A stretch of 64,000 bases of DNA from Prevotella sp. BV3P1 (GTDB lineage Bacteria > Bacteroidota > Bacteroidia > Bacteroidales > Bacteroidaceae): positions 106,912-170,911 of the forward strand of contig NZ_AWXC01000053.1 of assembly GCF_000479005.1 (NCBI RefSeq). The letters are read 5' to 3'. The position numbers and the translations under genes were made by a program. The notes beneath the pieces were generated by a model. That model had not been told where the DNA came from. It did no database searches and saw nothing but the letters and a program-made list of their open reading frames with translations. Position 1 is the stretch's first letter, and every line of letters begins with the position of its first letter. This document shows positions 34,325-43,396 of this stretch, piece by piece.

Positions 34325-36180
34325 TTTCTATCCTCCAATATTTTTGTAAATGCATCTACCAATTTAGCCTCTACGAATGGCTGGCCCTTTACTTCGTTAT
34401 ACTGATATGGAACAAATCCGTCGACTTTCGAGCGGAGATAGGTGGCAAACTGTCCCATATTTTGTTCGGCTACCACCACTTTAGGATAGCGTTTCAGCAC
34501 CTTAATGGCGTTGGCCGGCAGCGGATTGATGAACTCAAAGTGAGCCAAAGCCACTTTCTTACCTTGTTCCAAGAGTTCTTCCATCGCCGTATACAGGTGT
34601 CCATAGGTACCACCGAAGCCCACAATCAGCAACTCGGCGCCATTTACATCGCCCGAAACATGCAAGTCGGGAACAGGAATACGAGCCACTTTCTCAGCCC
34701 TATTGCGCACCATCTGATGGTGGTTGTCGGGATCATTGGATATTTGTCCAGTGGTCGAGTCTTTCTCCAGTCCGCCTATGATGTGGGCATAACCCTCTTG
34801 ACCCGGTACAGCCCAATAGCGAGCCATCGTCTTTTCATCGCGCATATATGGCGTGTATTTATCTTTCATCTCTTCCGTAACACGGTGCGGTGTGATGCTT
34901 GGCAGATCTTTTACTTCAGGTATGGGCCATGCTCCCGACCCATTGGCGATGTATGCATCGCTCAAGACCACGACAGGCGTCATGTGTTCCATGGCGATTT
35001 TGCAAGCCATGTACGCTGCATCGAAGCAGTTTACAGGACTGGTTGGTGCAATCACGGGCATGGGTGACTCTCCGTTACGGCCGTAAAGCACCTGCAACAG
35101 ATCGCCCTGCTCAGTCTTGGTGGGAAGTCCAGTCGATGGACCGCCACGCTGAACATCAATCAACACCAGGGGTAATTCGTCCATCACGGCCAAATTCATG
35201 CCCTCAGACTTTAAGCAAATGCCAGGTCCCGAGGTGGATGTTACGCCCAGTGCACCAGCAAAAGCGGCACCAATGGCTGTGGCGCAACCCGATATTTCGT
35301 CTTCACACTGCATGGTAATCACACCCATTGATTTGTGTTTGGCCAGTTCATGCAGAATATCTGAAGCTGGTGTGATGGGATATGAACCAAGAAACAGTTT
35401 TACACCAGCCTTCTCAGCGGCCGCCATTAGTCCATAGGCTGTTGCCTTGTTGCCTGTGATATCCATGTATCTGCCTGGCACTTTATGACGTGTTTCGATG
35501 CGATAAGTCGATGGTACGCTGGATTGGGTGTTCTCTCCATAATTGTAACCCGCCTCAACAACTTTCTTATTGGCTTGATATATCTCGGGCTTTTTACTGA
35601 ACTTCTTTTTCAAGAACTTGTCTACCAACGACAAGTCACGATTGAACAGCCAGCAAACCATGCCCAGTGCAAACATGTTGCGACACTTCAAGATAGACTT
35701 GTTGTCCATGCCCGAGTCCTTCAGACACTCCTTGACAAGTGTCGTTATGGGGCATTCCACCACACGGTCGGGATCAATACCCAACTCACCCAGGTAATCC
35801 TCGCTGGTAATTTCGGCCTTCTGCAAATCGGCTGCCTTGCAATTGTCGGTGTCGACGATGATGGTCGCCGTAGGCTTGGCAAATTTTAACTGCGTTTTCA
35901 AGGCTGCCGCATTCATGGCAACCAACACGTCACACTGGTCACCAGGTGTGTAAACGCGCGATTCACCAATGTGTACTTGATAACCACTGACGCCTGTCAG
36001 TGAACCTTGCGGAGCACGAATGTCCGCCGGATAATCAGGAAAGGTAGATATGTCATTACCTACCGTGGCTGAAATAGTAGAGAAGATGTTCCCTGCAAGT
36101 TGCATTCCGTCTCCCGAATCACCGGAAAACCGAATGACTACATGTTCGAGTTCTTTAACCCGTAACCCTTCTGATTCCAT
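34321..36180 (-). CDS. korA: 2-oxoacid:ferredoxin oxidoreductase, gamma-alpha fused subunit
   Basis: A 619-residue subunit. The N-terminal ~190 residues are the gamma-type domain (VIRFSGDSGDGMQLAGNIFS) and the rest the alpha domain (GNKATAYGLMAAAEKAGVKLFLGSYPITPASDILHELA). With KorB it forms the ferredoxin-linked oxidoreductase for 2-oxoglutarate in an anaerobic, partly reductive TCA pathway. The two genes overlap by ATGA and are co-translated. No ferredoxin or delta subunit is next to them. Confidence 0.92.
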   Translation of the reverse strand: MESEGLRVKELEHVVIRFSGDSGDGMQLAGNIFSTISATVGNDISTFPDYPADIRAPQGSLTGVSGYQVHIGESRVYTPGDQCDVLVAMNAAALKTQLKFAKPTATIIVDTDNCKAADLQKAEITSEDYLGELGIDPDRVVECPITTLVKECLKDSGMDNKSILKCRNMFALGMVCWLFNRDLSLVDKFLKKKFSKKPEIYQANKKVVEAGYNYGENTQSSVPSTYRIETRHKVPGRYMDITGNKATAYGLMAAAEKAGVKLFLGSYPITPASDILHELAKHKSMGVITMQCEDEISGCATAIGAAFAGALGVTSTSGPGICLKSEGMNLAVMDELPLVLIDVQRGGPSTGLPTKTEQGDLLQVLYGRNGESPMPVIAPTSPVNCFDAAYMACKIAMEHMTPVVVLSDAYIANGSGAWPIPEVKDLPSITPHRVTEEMKDKYTPYMRDEKTMARYWAVPGQEGYAHIIGGLEKDSTTGQISNDPDNHHQMVRNRAEKVARIPVPDLHVSGDVNGAELLIVGFGGTYGHLYTAMEELLEQGKKVALAHFEFINPLPANAIKVLKRYPKVVVAEQNMGQFATYLRSKVDGFVPYQYNEVKGQPFVEAKLVDAFTKILEDRK

Positions 36181-36278
36181 TTTATTTTGTTTAGATTAGT
36201 CAGTATGCAAAGGTGATAAATATTATCGATACAACAAAATAATTGCAAGAGTTTCTTTCCACCCTGCGAAATTATCGC

Positions 36279-36286
36279 TACTTTTG
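36279..36286 (+). promoter_or_regulatory. -7 promoter element for the DUF4294 gene
   Basis: TACTTTTG fits TAnnTTTG. It ends 8 bases before ATG 36295, implying a leaderless transcript. Confidence 0.5.
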
Positions 36287-36294
36287 TCCGGTAG

Positions 36295-36948
36295 ATGATG
36301 AGAAGATTTGTCTATATGGTTTTGCCTTTCATGCTGTTTGCGGGTTTGCAAGCGCATGCGCAGAACGACAATCGCACCCAACCAACCCCGCCGGAAGAGC
36401 GACAGGTTGACATGGACAGTCCCACTTTCGAACCGATGGTGAAAGTGGGAAAGGTACTTCATGGCAGGGATTCCATCCCTTACATGGAGTTTAACAACGT
36501 TTACGTTTACCCCGAGCCAGTATTCAAGGATGCCAAACAGCGTGCGGTTTATAACCGATTGGTGCGCAACGTGAAACTGGTGTTGCCCATTGCCAAAGAG
36601 GTGAACCGCATTATCATTGAGACTGGCGACTACTTACAGACGCTGCCAAACAAGCGAGCGCGTGACGAACACATGAAATTAGTGGAGAAAGGCATACGCG
36701 ATGAGTACACGCCTCGTATGAAAAAGCTGAATTACCAGCAAGGAAAGTTGCTCATCAAACTGGTTTATCGCGAGTGCGATTCGTCCTCATATCAGCTCAT
36801 ACAGGCCTTCATGGGACCTATACGAGCCGGATTTTGGCAAGCTTTCGCCTGGGCCTTCGGTGCCAGTTTGATGAAAAAATATGATGCCGAGGGTGTTGAC
36901 CGGCTCACTGAACGCGTGGTGTTACAGGTAGAAGCCGGACAACTCTGA
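36295..36948 (+). CDS. DUF4294 exported protein
   Basis: A 217-residue protein with a signal peptide (about residues 1-22, ending QAHAQ). The body is helical and basic and matches the DUF4294 family: YMEFNNVYVYPEPVFKD, VLPIAKEVNRIIIETGDYLQTLP and LNYQQGKLLIKLVYRECDSSSYQLI. The family is widespread in Bacteroidetes and has no known function. ATG 36295 lies directly after a -7 box. It diverges from korAB. Confidence 0.85.
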   Translation: MMRRFVYMVLPFMLFAGLQAHAQNDNRTQPTPPEERQVDMDSPTFEPMVKVGKVLHGRDSIPYMEFNNVYVYPEPVFKDAKQRAVYNRLVRNVKLVLPIAKEVNRIIIETGDYLQTLPNKRARDEHMKLVEKGIRDEYTPRMKKLNYQQGKLLIKLVYRECDSSSYQLIQAFMGPIRAGFWQAFAWAFGASLMKKYDAEGVDRLTERVVLQVEAGQL

Positions 36949-36994
36949 TCTTTGTGTGTAAACAACGGAATTCCAACACCTTACTACTTCGTTT

Positions 36995-37110
36995 TCAAAG
37001 TCATTGAGTTTGATCCCCAAAGTCAATGCTTTTCCTTATCAAACTCAATGCTTTTGGTAGGCAAAGTCAATGCTTTTAATCAAGCGCAAGTATGTCATTG
37101 AGTTTGTCAA
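36995..37110. repeat. Intergenic AAAGTCAATG-type repeat cluster 2
   Basis: Units such as CAAAGTCAATGCTTTT and TCATTGAGTTTG occur at least five times in both orientations between the DUF4294 and M28 genes. They match cluster 3 at 62551-62630. Confidence 0.65.
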
Positions 37111-37113
37111 CCG

Positions 37114-38139
37114 TCAATCTTCGCTAAACAGCACCTGCACCATGGTCTGTCCAACGGCCTTGAGCGTGTTCTTGTCGATATGCTCCATCGTGTCGTGAAT
37201 GGTGTGCCAGGTGGGGCCGAAGCTGCTTTGTGGGCAGTCGGGGTAGAAGGGAATGACGTCGATGGTTGGTATCTTGGCGTGCTCGTTCACGGGAATGTGG
37301 TCGTCTGTGATGTAGCCTCCATCCTGTCTGGGGAAGTAACTGCCATAGCCAGCCGCTTCGGCTGCCGCCCAAACCTTCTCCACAATGTTGGGTGCATATT
37401 GCTTGGAGGCCAACTCTTGGTAGAATTTAGCCCCTTGTCCGCCTACCATGTCCAACAATATGCCGTATTCGGGGCGATTGTGGTGTGATGCGTTTTTCGC
37501 CCAATATTGTGCGCCCAAGGCCCAAGAGTCTTCGCTGCCTGACTGATGTTCCCATTGTGGCGTGCCCCAATCTTCGGCATCAAAGCATACGAAGTCGATG
37601 CCATAGGTCAGGGTGGTGTCGTTTTGAAGCAGCCGAGCCAGCTCCAACATCACGGCAATTCCACTGGCACCATCGTTGGCAGCCATCACAGGTTTGCGCC
37701 AATTGGCACTGTCTGGGTCGTTGTCAGCCCACGGACGACTGTCCCAATGGGCGCAGAGCAAGATGCGTTTGGTGGCCTCTGGCTTGTATTTGGCCATGAT
37801 GTTGGTGGCATGTAGCGTGGTGCCGTCATAGCCTTTCACATCCGTTTTTTGTGTGGTGACATCGCATCCAAACTGCTGGAATTTACGGATAATCCAATTG
37901 GCACATTGCTCGTGCGCCTCACTGTTCATGGTTCGCGGGCCAAAGTCGCATTGTGCTTGAACGTAAGCGTAAGCCGAGTCGGCGTTGAATGCCGGTCCAA
38001 CAGGTTGCTGTGCCAAGGCCGTTTCACCCTCGTTGCCCGTCTCTGTCGAGGCTCCTTTTGTGGCTTGCCAGCCCAAAGCCACGGCTGCGGCGAGAACGAT
38101 ACCCAATATTGTCACCATGATGATTTGTTTTTTCTTCAT
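37114..38139 (-). CDS. M28-family zinc peptidase / glutaminyl-cyclase-like protein
   Basis: A 341-residue protein with an N-terminal signal or anchor (about residues 4-27). The co-catalytic zinc site is visible: His and Asp in LLCAHWDSRPWADNDPD, Asp in AANDGASG, Glu in CFDAEDWG and His in WHTIHDT. The family includes aminopeptidases and glutaminyl cyclases that form N-terminal pyroglutamate; the WDSRP form and DAEDWG motif favour the cyclase-like branch. It acts in the periplasm. It lies 42 bases after the C26-M19 fusion gene, so the two peptidase genes may be co-transcribed with the Lrp regulator. Confidence 0.88.
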   Translation of the reverse strand: MKKKQIIMVTILGIVLAAAVALGWQATKGASTETGNEGETALAQQPVGPAFNADSAYAYVQAQCDFGPRTMNSEAHEQCANWIIRKFQQFGCDVTTQKTDVKGYDGTTLHATNIMAKYKPEATKRILLCAHWDSRPWADNDPDSANWRKPVMAANDGASGIAVMLELARLLQNDTTLTYGIDFVCFDAEDWGTPQWEHQSGSEDSWALGAQYWAKNASHHNRPEYGILLDMVGGQGAKFYQELASKQYAPNIVEKVWAAAEAAGYGSYFPRQDGGYITDDHIPVNEHAKIPTIDVIPFYPDCPQSSFGPTWHTIHDTMEHIDKNTLKAVGQTMVQVLFSED

Positions 38140-38181
38140 TGGTTTGTTTGCTTGTCGATAAGAATGTGTATGTGTAGTTTG

Positions 38182-39939
38182 TTATTTCACCCTGGCGTCT
38201 TGTGCCTGACGCATCACCCTGAGCCAGTTGCCACCCCATATCTTGGCGATGTCTTCTTCGCTGTATCGGCGGCGGAGTAACTGGATGGTGAAGTTGATGA
38301 GCTCGGACGAATTGGCCATGCCTGGCACACCGCCATCGCCATCAAAGTCGGTTCCGATGCCAACATGGTCGATACCCATGATTTGGATGGCGTGTTCGAG
38401 GTGGTTGATGCCGTCGATGATGCTGGCTGTTGCACCGTCAGCCCGTAAAAAGCCATGGTAGAACGTGGTGTGAGCCACGCCTCCCGCCTTGGCTAAGGCG
38501 CGAAGTTGGTCATCGGTGAGGTTGCGCGGCACGTCGCAGAGTGCCTTGCAGTTACTGTGGCTGCATACAATGGGAACCCTACTGATGTCCAATGCGTCGT
38601 AAAAACTTTGTTCGCCCCCGTGTGAGAGGTCAACCATCACGCCGCAATCGTTCATCTCTTTGATGACCTTCTCGCCAAAATCGGACACGCCGTGATGGGT
38701 GTTTTGGCTTCTGCGAGCACTGTCGCAGATGGCATTGTCACCGTTGTGGCACAGCGTGATGTAGGTAACGCCGCGGTTGGCAAAATGCTGCACGTTACGA
38801 ATGTCGTCCTCAATGGCCAATCCGTTCTCAATGCCAAGTACGATACTCTTTTTGCCTTGTCGCTTGTTCTGATACAGTTGTTCGGGATTGCGCGCCAAGG
38901 CAAGGTAGGAATGGTTGGCCTGCACGATGTCTTCTATCTTGTCGAAGATGAGGTCGGCGTAGGCCTTTGGTCCTTCGACGGGGAAGGGTGCGATGTCTGT
39001 AAACGCTTCGTCGGGCTTGTTTTGGGGTAGGTAGGCCACCATGATGACGGCGTCTTGCCGCCCTTCGGTCATTTTGTGCAGGTCGACGAGGATGCGACTG
39101 TCGCGCTGTTCGAAATGAATTCCTTGTGGGAAGAACATCGGTGTGTCGCAATGGGTGTCAAGGATAAGCTGGCGATGGTGTAGCGATTTGGCCATTGAAA
39201 ACTCGCTGGCACGGTTGACAAGCCATTGGAATAGCTTTTGTCCCTCATCACCTAACCACTCTGGATGCCACTGCACGCCAAGGATGGACTTGTGTTCCGT
39301 GCTCTCCATGGCCTCGATGATGCCATCTGGCGAGCTGGCTGTTGCCTGGAAGTGCGGCCCGGTATCGCTGACAGCTTGATGGTGGAACGAGTTGACGAAT
39401 ATTTGTTCGGTGTCGTAAATGTCGCGAATCATGCTTTCGGATGAGAGGATGACGCTGTGTGTGGGTTCACTTTTGTCGGCTTCTTGCGAATGCTTGAGAG
39501 TAGCGTTGATGTCTTGTGCAACCCTTCCGCCTAAGGCGAAGGCAAGTGTCTGCATGCCCCTGCAAATGCCAAATATGGGCATTTGCCGGTTAAAAGCCAG
39601 ACGTGTGATGAGCAGTTCGGGCAAGTCGCGTGTGGCATTGATGCCATGCAGCTCTTTTTGGGGTTCCTCTCCAGCCCACAAAGGGTTGTGGTCGCCACCG
39701 CCGGTGAGCAGCAGTCCGTCAATGTTTTCCAGGGTGTTGATGATTACCTCTGGGTCGCTGACGGGTGGTATGAGCACGGGTACGCCTCCGGCATCGACCA
39801 CTTGTGTGTAGTAACAATCGCGCAATGTGGCGTCGCCATCTACATAATTGGTGGTAATGCCTATCAACGGACGGTGATGGGCGGCAGGGTAGGAGGAGTG
39901 AATTTGGTTGAGGTGGGAGTTGAGGTCAAACTGTTTCAT
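38182..39939 (-). CDS. Fusion of a gamma-glutamyl hydrolase (C26) and a membrane-dipeptidase (M19)
   Basis: A 585-residue two-domain protein. Residues about 20-245 are a class I glutamine-amidotransferase-like gamma-glutamyl hydrolase with nucleophile Cys in FGICRGMQTLAF and His in VQWHPEW. Residues about 260-580 are an M19 dipeptidase with metal ligands in LDTHCDTP, Glu in GIENG, His in CSHSNCK and Asp in GIGTDFDGDGG. No signal peptide is seen. The pairing suggests breakdown of gamma-glutamyl dipeptides, such as fragments of glutathione-like or peptidoglycan peptides. The stop of the Lrp gene overlaps its start by 4 bases. Confidence 0.88.
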   Translation of the reverse strand: MKQFDLNSHLNQIHSSYPAAHHRPLIGITTNYVDGDATLRDCYYTQVVDAGGVPVLIPPVSDPEVIINTLENIDGLLLTGGGDHNPLWAGEEPQKELHGINATRDLPELLITRLAFNRQMPIFGICRGMQTLAFALGGRVAQDINATLKHSQEADKSEPTHSVILSSESMIRDIYDTEQIFVNSFHHQAVSDTGPHFQATASSPDGIIEAMESTEHKSILGVQWHPEWLGDEGQKLFQWLVNRASEFSMAKSLHHRQLILDTHCDTPMFFPQGIHFEQRDSRILVDLHKMTEGRQDAVIMVAYLPQNKPDEAFTDIAPFPVEGPKAYADLIFDKIEDIVQANHSYLALARNPEQLYQNKRQGKKSIVLGIENGLAIEDDIRNVQHFANRGVTYITLCHNGDNAICDSARRSQNTHHGVSDFGEKVIKEMNDCGVMVDLSHGGEQSFYDALDISRVPIVCSHSNCKALCDVPRNLTDDQLRALAKAGGVAHTTFYHGFLRADGATASIIDGINHLEHAIQIMGIDHVGIGTDFDGDGGVPGMANSSELINFTIQLLRRRYSEEDIAKIWGGNWLRVMRQAQDARVK

Positions 39940-40415
39940 TCCTCGTCTACATTTGCAGGTATTTCACGTTTGATGCTCTGCTCGAGCGAAATCAAGGTTT
40001 CGGTGCTGACAACGCCTGGAATGGTTTGCATGTGATTGTTGAGCAAGTCCATGAGTTGTTCGTTGTCGCGAGCGTAAAGTTTGACCAACATGGTGTAAGG
40101 ACCAGTGGTGAAATGACACTCAATGATTTCGGGAATCTCCTGAAGTTCAGCAACAACCTTCTTGTACATGCTGCCGCGTTCAAGGTTTAGACCTACGTAT
40201 GTGCAGGTAGAATAGCCCAAGCTTTTAGGATTGACATAGAATCCGCTGCCCGTGATGATGCCTTTTTCCATCAGATGTTGTACGCGTTGATGAATGGCTG
40301 CACGCGAAACGCCGCATTGTGTGGCTACATCCTTGAAGGGAATACGTGCGTTAGTTGATAAAATACTTAAGATTTTCTTGTCCAACTTGTCAATCTTGTC
40401 TGTGTCTTTTGCCAT
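39936..40415 (-). CDS. Lrp/AsnC-family transcription regulator
   Basis: A 159-residue regulator. The N-terminal helix-turn-helix is in DKLDKKILSILSTNARIPF...VATQCGVSRAAIHQRVQ, and the C-terminal RAM domain spans about residues 70-150. Such proteins sense amino acids and control their metabolism. It overlaps the C26-M19 gene and probably regulates the operon from the TAATTTTG promoter at 40447-40454. Confidence 0.9.
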   Translation of the reverse strand: MAKDTDKIDKLDKKILSILSTNARIPFKDVATQCGVSRAAIHQRVQHLMEKGIITGSGFYVNPKSLGYSTCTYVGLNLERGSMYKKVVAELQEIPEIIECHFTTGPYTMLVKLYARDNEQLMDLLNNHMQTIPGVVSTETLISLEQSIKREIPANVDEE

Positions 40416-40446
40416 AGATTTCTGTGTTATGTTGTTATTTTGATAG

Positions 40447-40454
40447 CAAAATTA
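40447..40454 (-). promoter_or_regulatory. -7 promoter element for the Lrp-peptidase operon
   Basis: TAATTTTG on the minus strand matches TAnnTTTG, 32 bases upstream of the Lrp ATG. Confidence 0.45.
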
Positions 40455-40567
40455 GCTAATATTAATGATATAAGCAACAAGATGTGAATAAAAGTGTGAT
40501 AAATTGTACCTATTTGATAGATATTTTGCAGGTTGGTATTGTGGCCATGTTTGCCCCAATATAAGAC

Positions 40568-40610
40568 AGACCTGACAGAAGAGAAGGTGTGTTCTCGTCC
40601 CGCCAGGTCT
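40568..40610. other. Compound hairpin between the lrp and FKBP genes
   Basis: AGACCTG (40568-40574) pairs with CAGGTCT (40604-40610), and inside it GAGAA pairs with TTCTC around a 6-base loop. It may stabilise the end of the FKBP transcript; there is no T run, so it is not a typical terminator. Confidence 0.4.
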
Positions 40611-40704
40611 ATACTGTGATGATTGATGTGTGTAAGGATGGCACTGTATCGATGGGCAAATGGCCAAGGTTTAAGGTCGATGACAGTGTGCCTTCCCTTT
40701 GCGT

Positions 40705-41631
40705 TTACTTCTTCGAGGCAGCTGGTGCCTTCTCGATACTGATTAGTTCAACGGTGAAAATCAGGGTAGAGTAGGGTTGTATCTGTCCGGCCTGACGCTC
40801 TCCGTAGGCCAGTTCTTGCGGGATGTAGATTTCCCATTTGCTACCTACCGGCATCATGGTGAGGGCCTCTGTCCATCCCTTGATGACCTGATTGCAACGG
40901 AATGAGGTGGTTTGTGGATTGCGCTTGTACGAACTGTCGAACACGTTTCCGTCGATGGTCTTGCCCTCATATTTCACAGTTACCTTGTCTTCCTTCTGTG
41001 GAATCTCGCCCTTTCCTTCGGTAATCACCTTGTATTGCAGACCGCTGGCAGTTGTTTTCACGCCTGGCTGTGTGGCATTTTGCTTCAACCAGGCAGTGTT
41101 GGCTGCGATGTATGTCGATTCTTTCTCTTTCTTCACTTGGGTTCTGCGCTCTTGAAACAGTTCACTCGCCTTTTCAACGGAATAAACAGTCGTGTCATTC
41201 TGTACGCCGGCGAGGAAACCCTGGTTGAAGATTTCGGCATCAATAGCGTTGGGCGTTCCCTTGAAGTCATTGGTGGTCTGCGGCAAAATCCGGTTTTTCA
41301 CCATCCTGGCGATGGCAGCACCCGCATGACGAGCCTTGAATTGAGGCGAATCAATCTGCTTTAATGCCTCCTGAAAGCCTGCGACAAATTCGGCAATCTG
41401 CGCCGGATCCATCTCGTATTCTTGCTGCAAGAAGGGCATCAAGCCATTGGTTGCGGCCAATCCTGCCGCGTAACTCAACGAATCTTGCGGTGTAAGCAGT
41501 GGCTTAATGGTTGTCTGGGGGTTCTGTTTCTTGTCCTTCTCTTTGCCTAAAGCGGCCATGCTGACCGATGCAACCGATAAGAACAACACTGAAAGTAATA
41601 AAATCTTTTTCATCATCAACATCTTATTCAA
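40705..41631 (-). CDS. FKBP-type peptidyl-prolyl cis-trans isomerase (exported, third of three)
   Basis: A 308-residue protein with a signal peptide ending VSMAA; an alternative ATG lies at 41613. The first ~190 residues form the FkpA/Mip-type dimerisation region (LSYAAGLAATNGLM...), and the last ~100 the FKBP domain (GLQYKVITEGKGEIP, VTVKYEGKTIDGNVFDSSY, VIKGWTEAL, ELAYGERQAG). It probably assists folding in the periplasm. It is the last of three FKBP genes in a row; the gap to the second is 105 bases. Confidence 0.9.
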   Translation of the reverse strand: MNKMLMMKKILLLSVLFLSVASVSMAALGKEKDKKQNPQTTIKPLLTPQDSLSYAAGLAATNGLMPFLQQEYEMDPAQIAEFVAGFQEALKQIDSPQFKARHAGAAIARMVKNRILPQTTNDFKGTPNAIDAEIFNQGFLAGVQNDTTVYSVEKASELFQERRTQVKKEKESTYIAANTAWLKQNATQPGVKTTASGLQYKVITEGKGEIPQKEDKVTVKYEGKTIDGNVFDSSYKRNPQTTSFRCNQVIKGWTEALTMMPVGSKWEIYIPQELAYGERQAGQIQPYSTLIFTVELISIEKAPAASKK

Positions 41632-41736
41632 AAGAAAAACTCACCTTGTATGGTTGATTCTTGCGGTGTAATGCCACAAAAACAATCAAATACAAGGCAA
41701 GTCTTCGTATGTTTATTATATATGGTAGTCAGCAGT

Positions 41737-42609
41737 TTACTTCTCGATGCTGATTAATTCAATCTTGAAAATCAAGGCGGAGAAAGGCTTAATCTGACCT
41801 TGTTCACGCTCGCCGTAGGCCAACTCTTGTGGAATATACACTTCCCATACAGAGCCTACAGGCATGTGAACGAGAGCGTCTGTCCATCCTTTGATGACCT
41901 GATTGGCACGCAAGGAAACTGGCTGTCCATTCTTATAAGAGCTGTCAAACACCTTACCATCGAGGGTCTTGCCTTCATAATGAACTTTCACCATGGATGT
42001 ATCTGCAGGCATGGCACCCTTGCCAACCTTGATAACCTTGTATTGTACACCGCTCGGCAATGTCTTCACGCCTTCTTTCTTCTTGTTCTCAGCGAGGAAT
42101 TTCTCACCAGCTGCCTTGTTGGGACCATATTCCTTTTCCATGACTTTGGCTCTGATTTTGCTCATCTTGGTCTGTGCTACCTGTCCAGCCTCTTCGATGG
42201 TCATCAGTCCTTTCTTGCCCGTTGTACCGGTGATGAAGCCTGCCATGAAGTTCTTCAGTGAGATGGTCTTGGTTGAATCGCTGCCAAATACCTCTTGGTT
42301 GATGCCGGTAATCATCTGATTGCTGATCTGCTGACCAATCTGGATACCTGCATAGTAAGCGGCACGGCCTTTGTCATCTCCGGCATTAGCGCCTTCGTTC
42401 AATCCCTTGATGAACTGATCCATGTAGGTTGTGTCAATGTTCATGCGGCCAATGAGATACTCTTTGAGTCCTTGAGTCTGTGCTAATCCGATGGCATAGC
42501 TCAGTGTATCCACGTCAGTCTTGAGGTTTGCCTTGGGTGTTGAGTTGCCGCAACCAGTAAATGTTGCAGCAGCGATAGCCATTGCGGCTACGAATGTAAG
42601 TTTTTTCAT
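41737..42609 (-). CDS. FKBP-type peptidyl-prolyl isomerase, lipoprotein (second of three)
   Basis: A 290-residue lipoprotein with lipobox FTGC at about residue 20. The Mip-type N-terminal helices (LSYAIGLAQTQGLKEYL) precede the FKBP domain (VKVHYEGKTLDGKVFDSSY, VIKGWTDAL, QELAYGEREQG). It is likely bound to a membrane facing the periplasm. It starts 15 bases after the first FKBP gene ends and is clearly related to the third in sequence, which suggests tandem duplication. Confidence 0.92.
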   Translation of the reverse strand: MKKLTFVAAMAIAAATFTGCGNSTPKANLKTDVDTLSYAIGLAQTQGLKEYLIGRMNIDTTYMDQFIKGLNEGANAGDDKGRAAYYAGIQIGQQISNQMITGINQEVFGSDSTKTISLKNFMAGFITGTTGKKGLMTIEEAGQVAQTKMSKIRAKVMEKEYGPNKAAGEKFLAENKKKEGVKTLPSGVQYKVIKVGKGAMPADTSMVKVHYEGKTLDGKVFDSSYKNGQPVSLRANQVIKGWTDALVHMPVGSVWEVYIPQELAYGEREQGQIKPFSALIFKIELISIEK

Positions 42610-42624
42610 TGCTATTTGTTGTTA

Positions 42625-43230
42625 TTAAATTACTTTTATAAGCTCTACATCGAATACCAATGCCGAGTATGGGGGTATGGTATTGCCTGCTCCACGCTCA
42701 CCATATCCGAGGTGATAAGGGATGAAAAAGCGATACTTGGCACCTTCTTGCATCAGTTGAAGGCCTTCGGTCCAACCGGCGATGACTTGGTTCAAGGCGA
42801 ATGTTGCAGGTTCGCCACGTTGAATACTGCTGTCAAATAGCGTGCCATCATACAGCATTCCTTCGTAATGGCATGTCACCTGATCGGTCGCTTTCGGCTT
42901 CTTGCCGTTGCCTTCTTTCAGCACTATGTATTGCAAACCGCTGGGAAGCGTCACCACACCTTCCTTCTTTGCATTCTCAGCCAGGTAGGTTTCGCCAGCC
43001 TCCTTGGCCACTTTGCCTTTCTCTTCGGCAGCTGCGCGTTGCTTCTTCTCTTGTTCTTGGAAGAAATTCTGCACCAATGTCTGTGCTTCTTGATTGTCTA
43101 TTTTTGGCTTTGCACCAGCGATTACGTCTTTGATTGCTTGTGAAAAATCATCGATATTCAAACTCTGGGCGCCCATATCAGACAATTGTTGACCAATGCC
43201 AAGCCCCAAAGCGTAGCTTACTTTGTCCAT
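42625..43230 (-). CDS. FKBP-type peptidyl-prolyl isomerase (first of three, no signal)
   Basis: A 201-residue FklB/Mip-like protein: N-terminal helical part MDKVSYALGLGIGQQL and C-terminal FKBP domain (GLQYIVLKEGNGKKP, VTCHYEGMLYDGTLFDSS, IAGWTEGLQLM, YGERGAGNTIPPYSAL). It has no signal peptide, so it probably works in the cytoplasm. ATG 43230 (MDKVSYALG) is chosen over 43284. It opens the tandem FKBP operon. Confidence 0.92.
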   Translation of the reverse strand: MDKVSYALGLGIGQQLSDMGAQSLNIDDFSQAIKDVIAGAKPKIDNQEAQTLVQNFFQEQEKKQRAAAEEKGKVAKEAGETYLAENAKKEGVVTLPSGLQYIVLKEGNGKKPKATDQVTCHYEGMLYDGTLFDSSIQRGEPATFALNQVIAGWTEGLQLMQEGAKYRFFIPYHLGYGERGAGNTIPPYSALVFDVELIKVI

Positions 43231-43272
43231 CTTTAATAATCTATATTGATAAGTTTTGCTTTTTAACAAGGG

Positions 43273-43280
43273 CAAAGATA
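43273..43280 (-). promoter_or_regulatory. -7 promoter element for the FKBP operon
   Basis: TATCTTTG on the minus strand matches TAnnTTTG, 42 bases upstream of ATG 43230. Confidence 0.5.
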
Positions 43281-43323
43281 GCAAAAAACTATCATAGCTT
43301 CGAGTTATTTCTCAAAAAAATAC

Positions 43324-43331
43324 TATTTTTG
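43324..43331 (+). promoter_or_regulatory. -7 promoter element for the sirtuin gene
   Basis: TATTTTTG fits TAnnTTTG, 65 bases upstream of ATG 43397. Confidence 0.4.
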
Positions 43332-43396
43332 TAGAATATTAGTGTAAAAGCGACGTCTATCCATTGATAGGCATGTGATTAAGAAATGGTAAGATC

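Noticed and set aside
34318..35067. 249-residue frame opposite to korA
   Set aside because: Antisense shadow of a well-supported gene.
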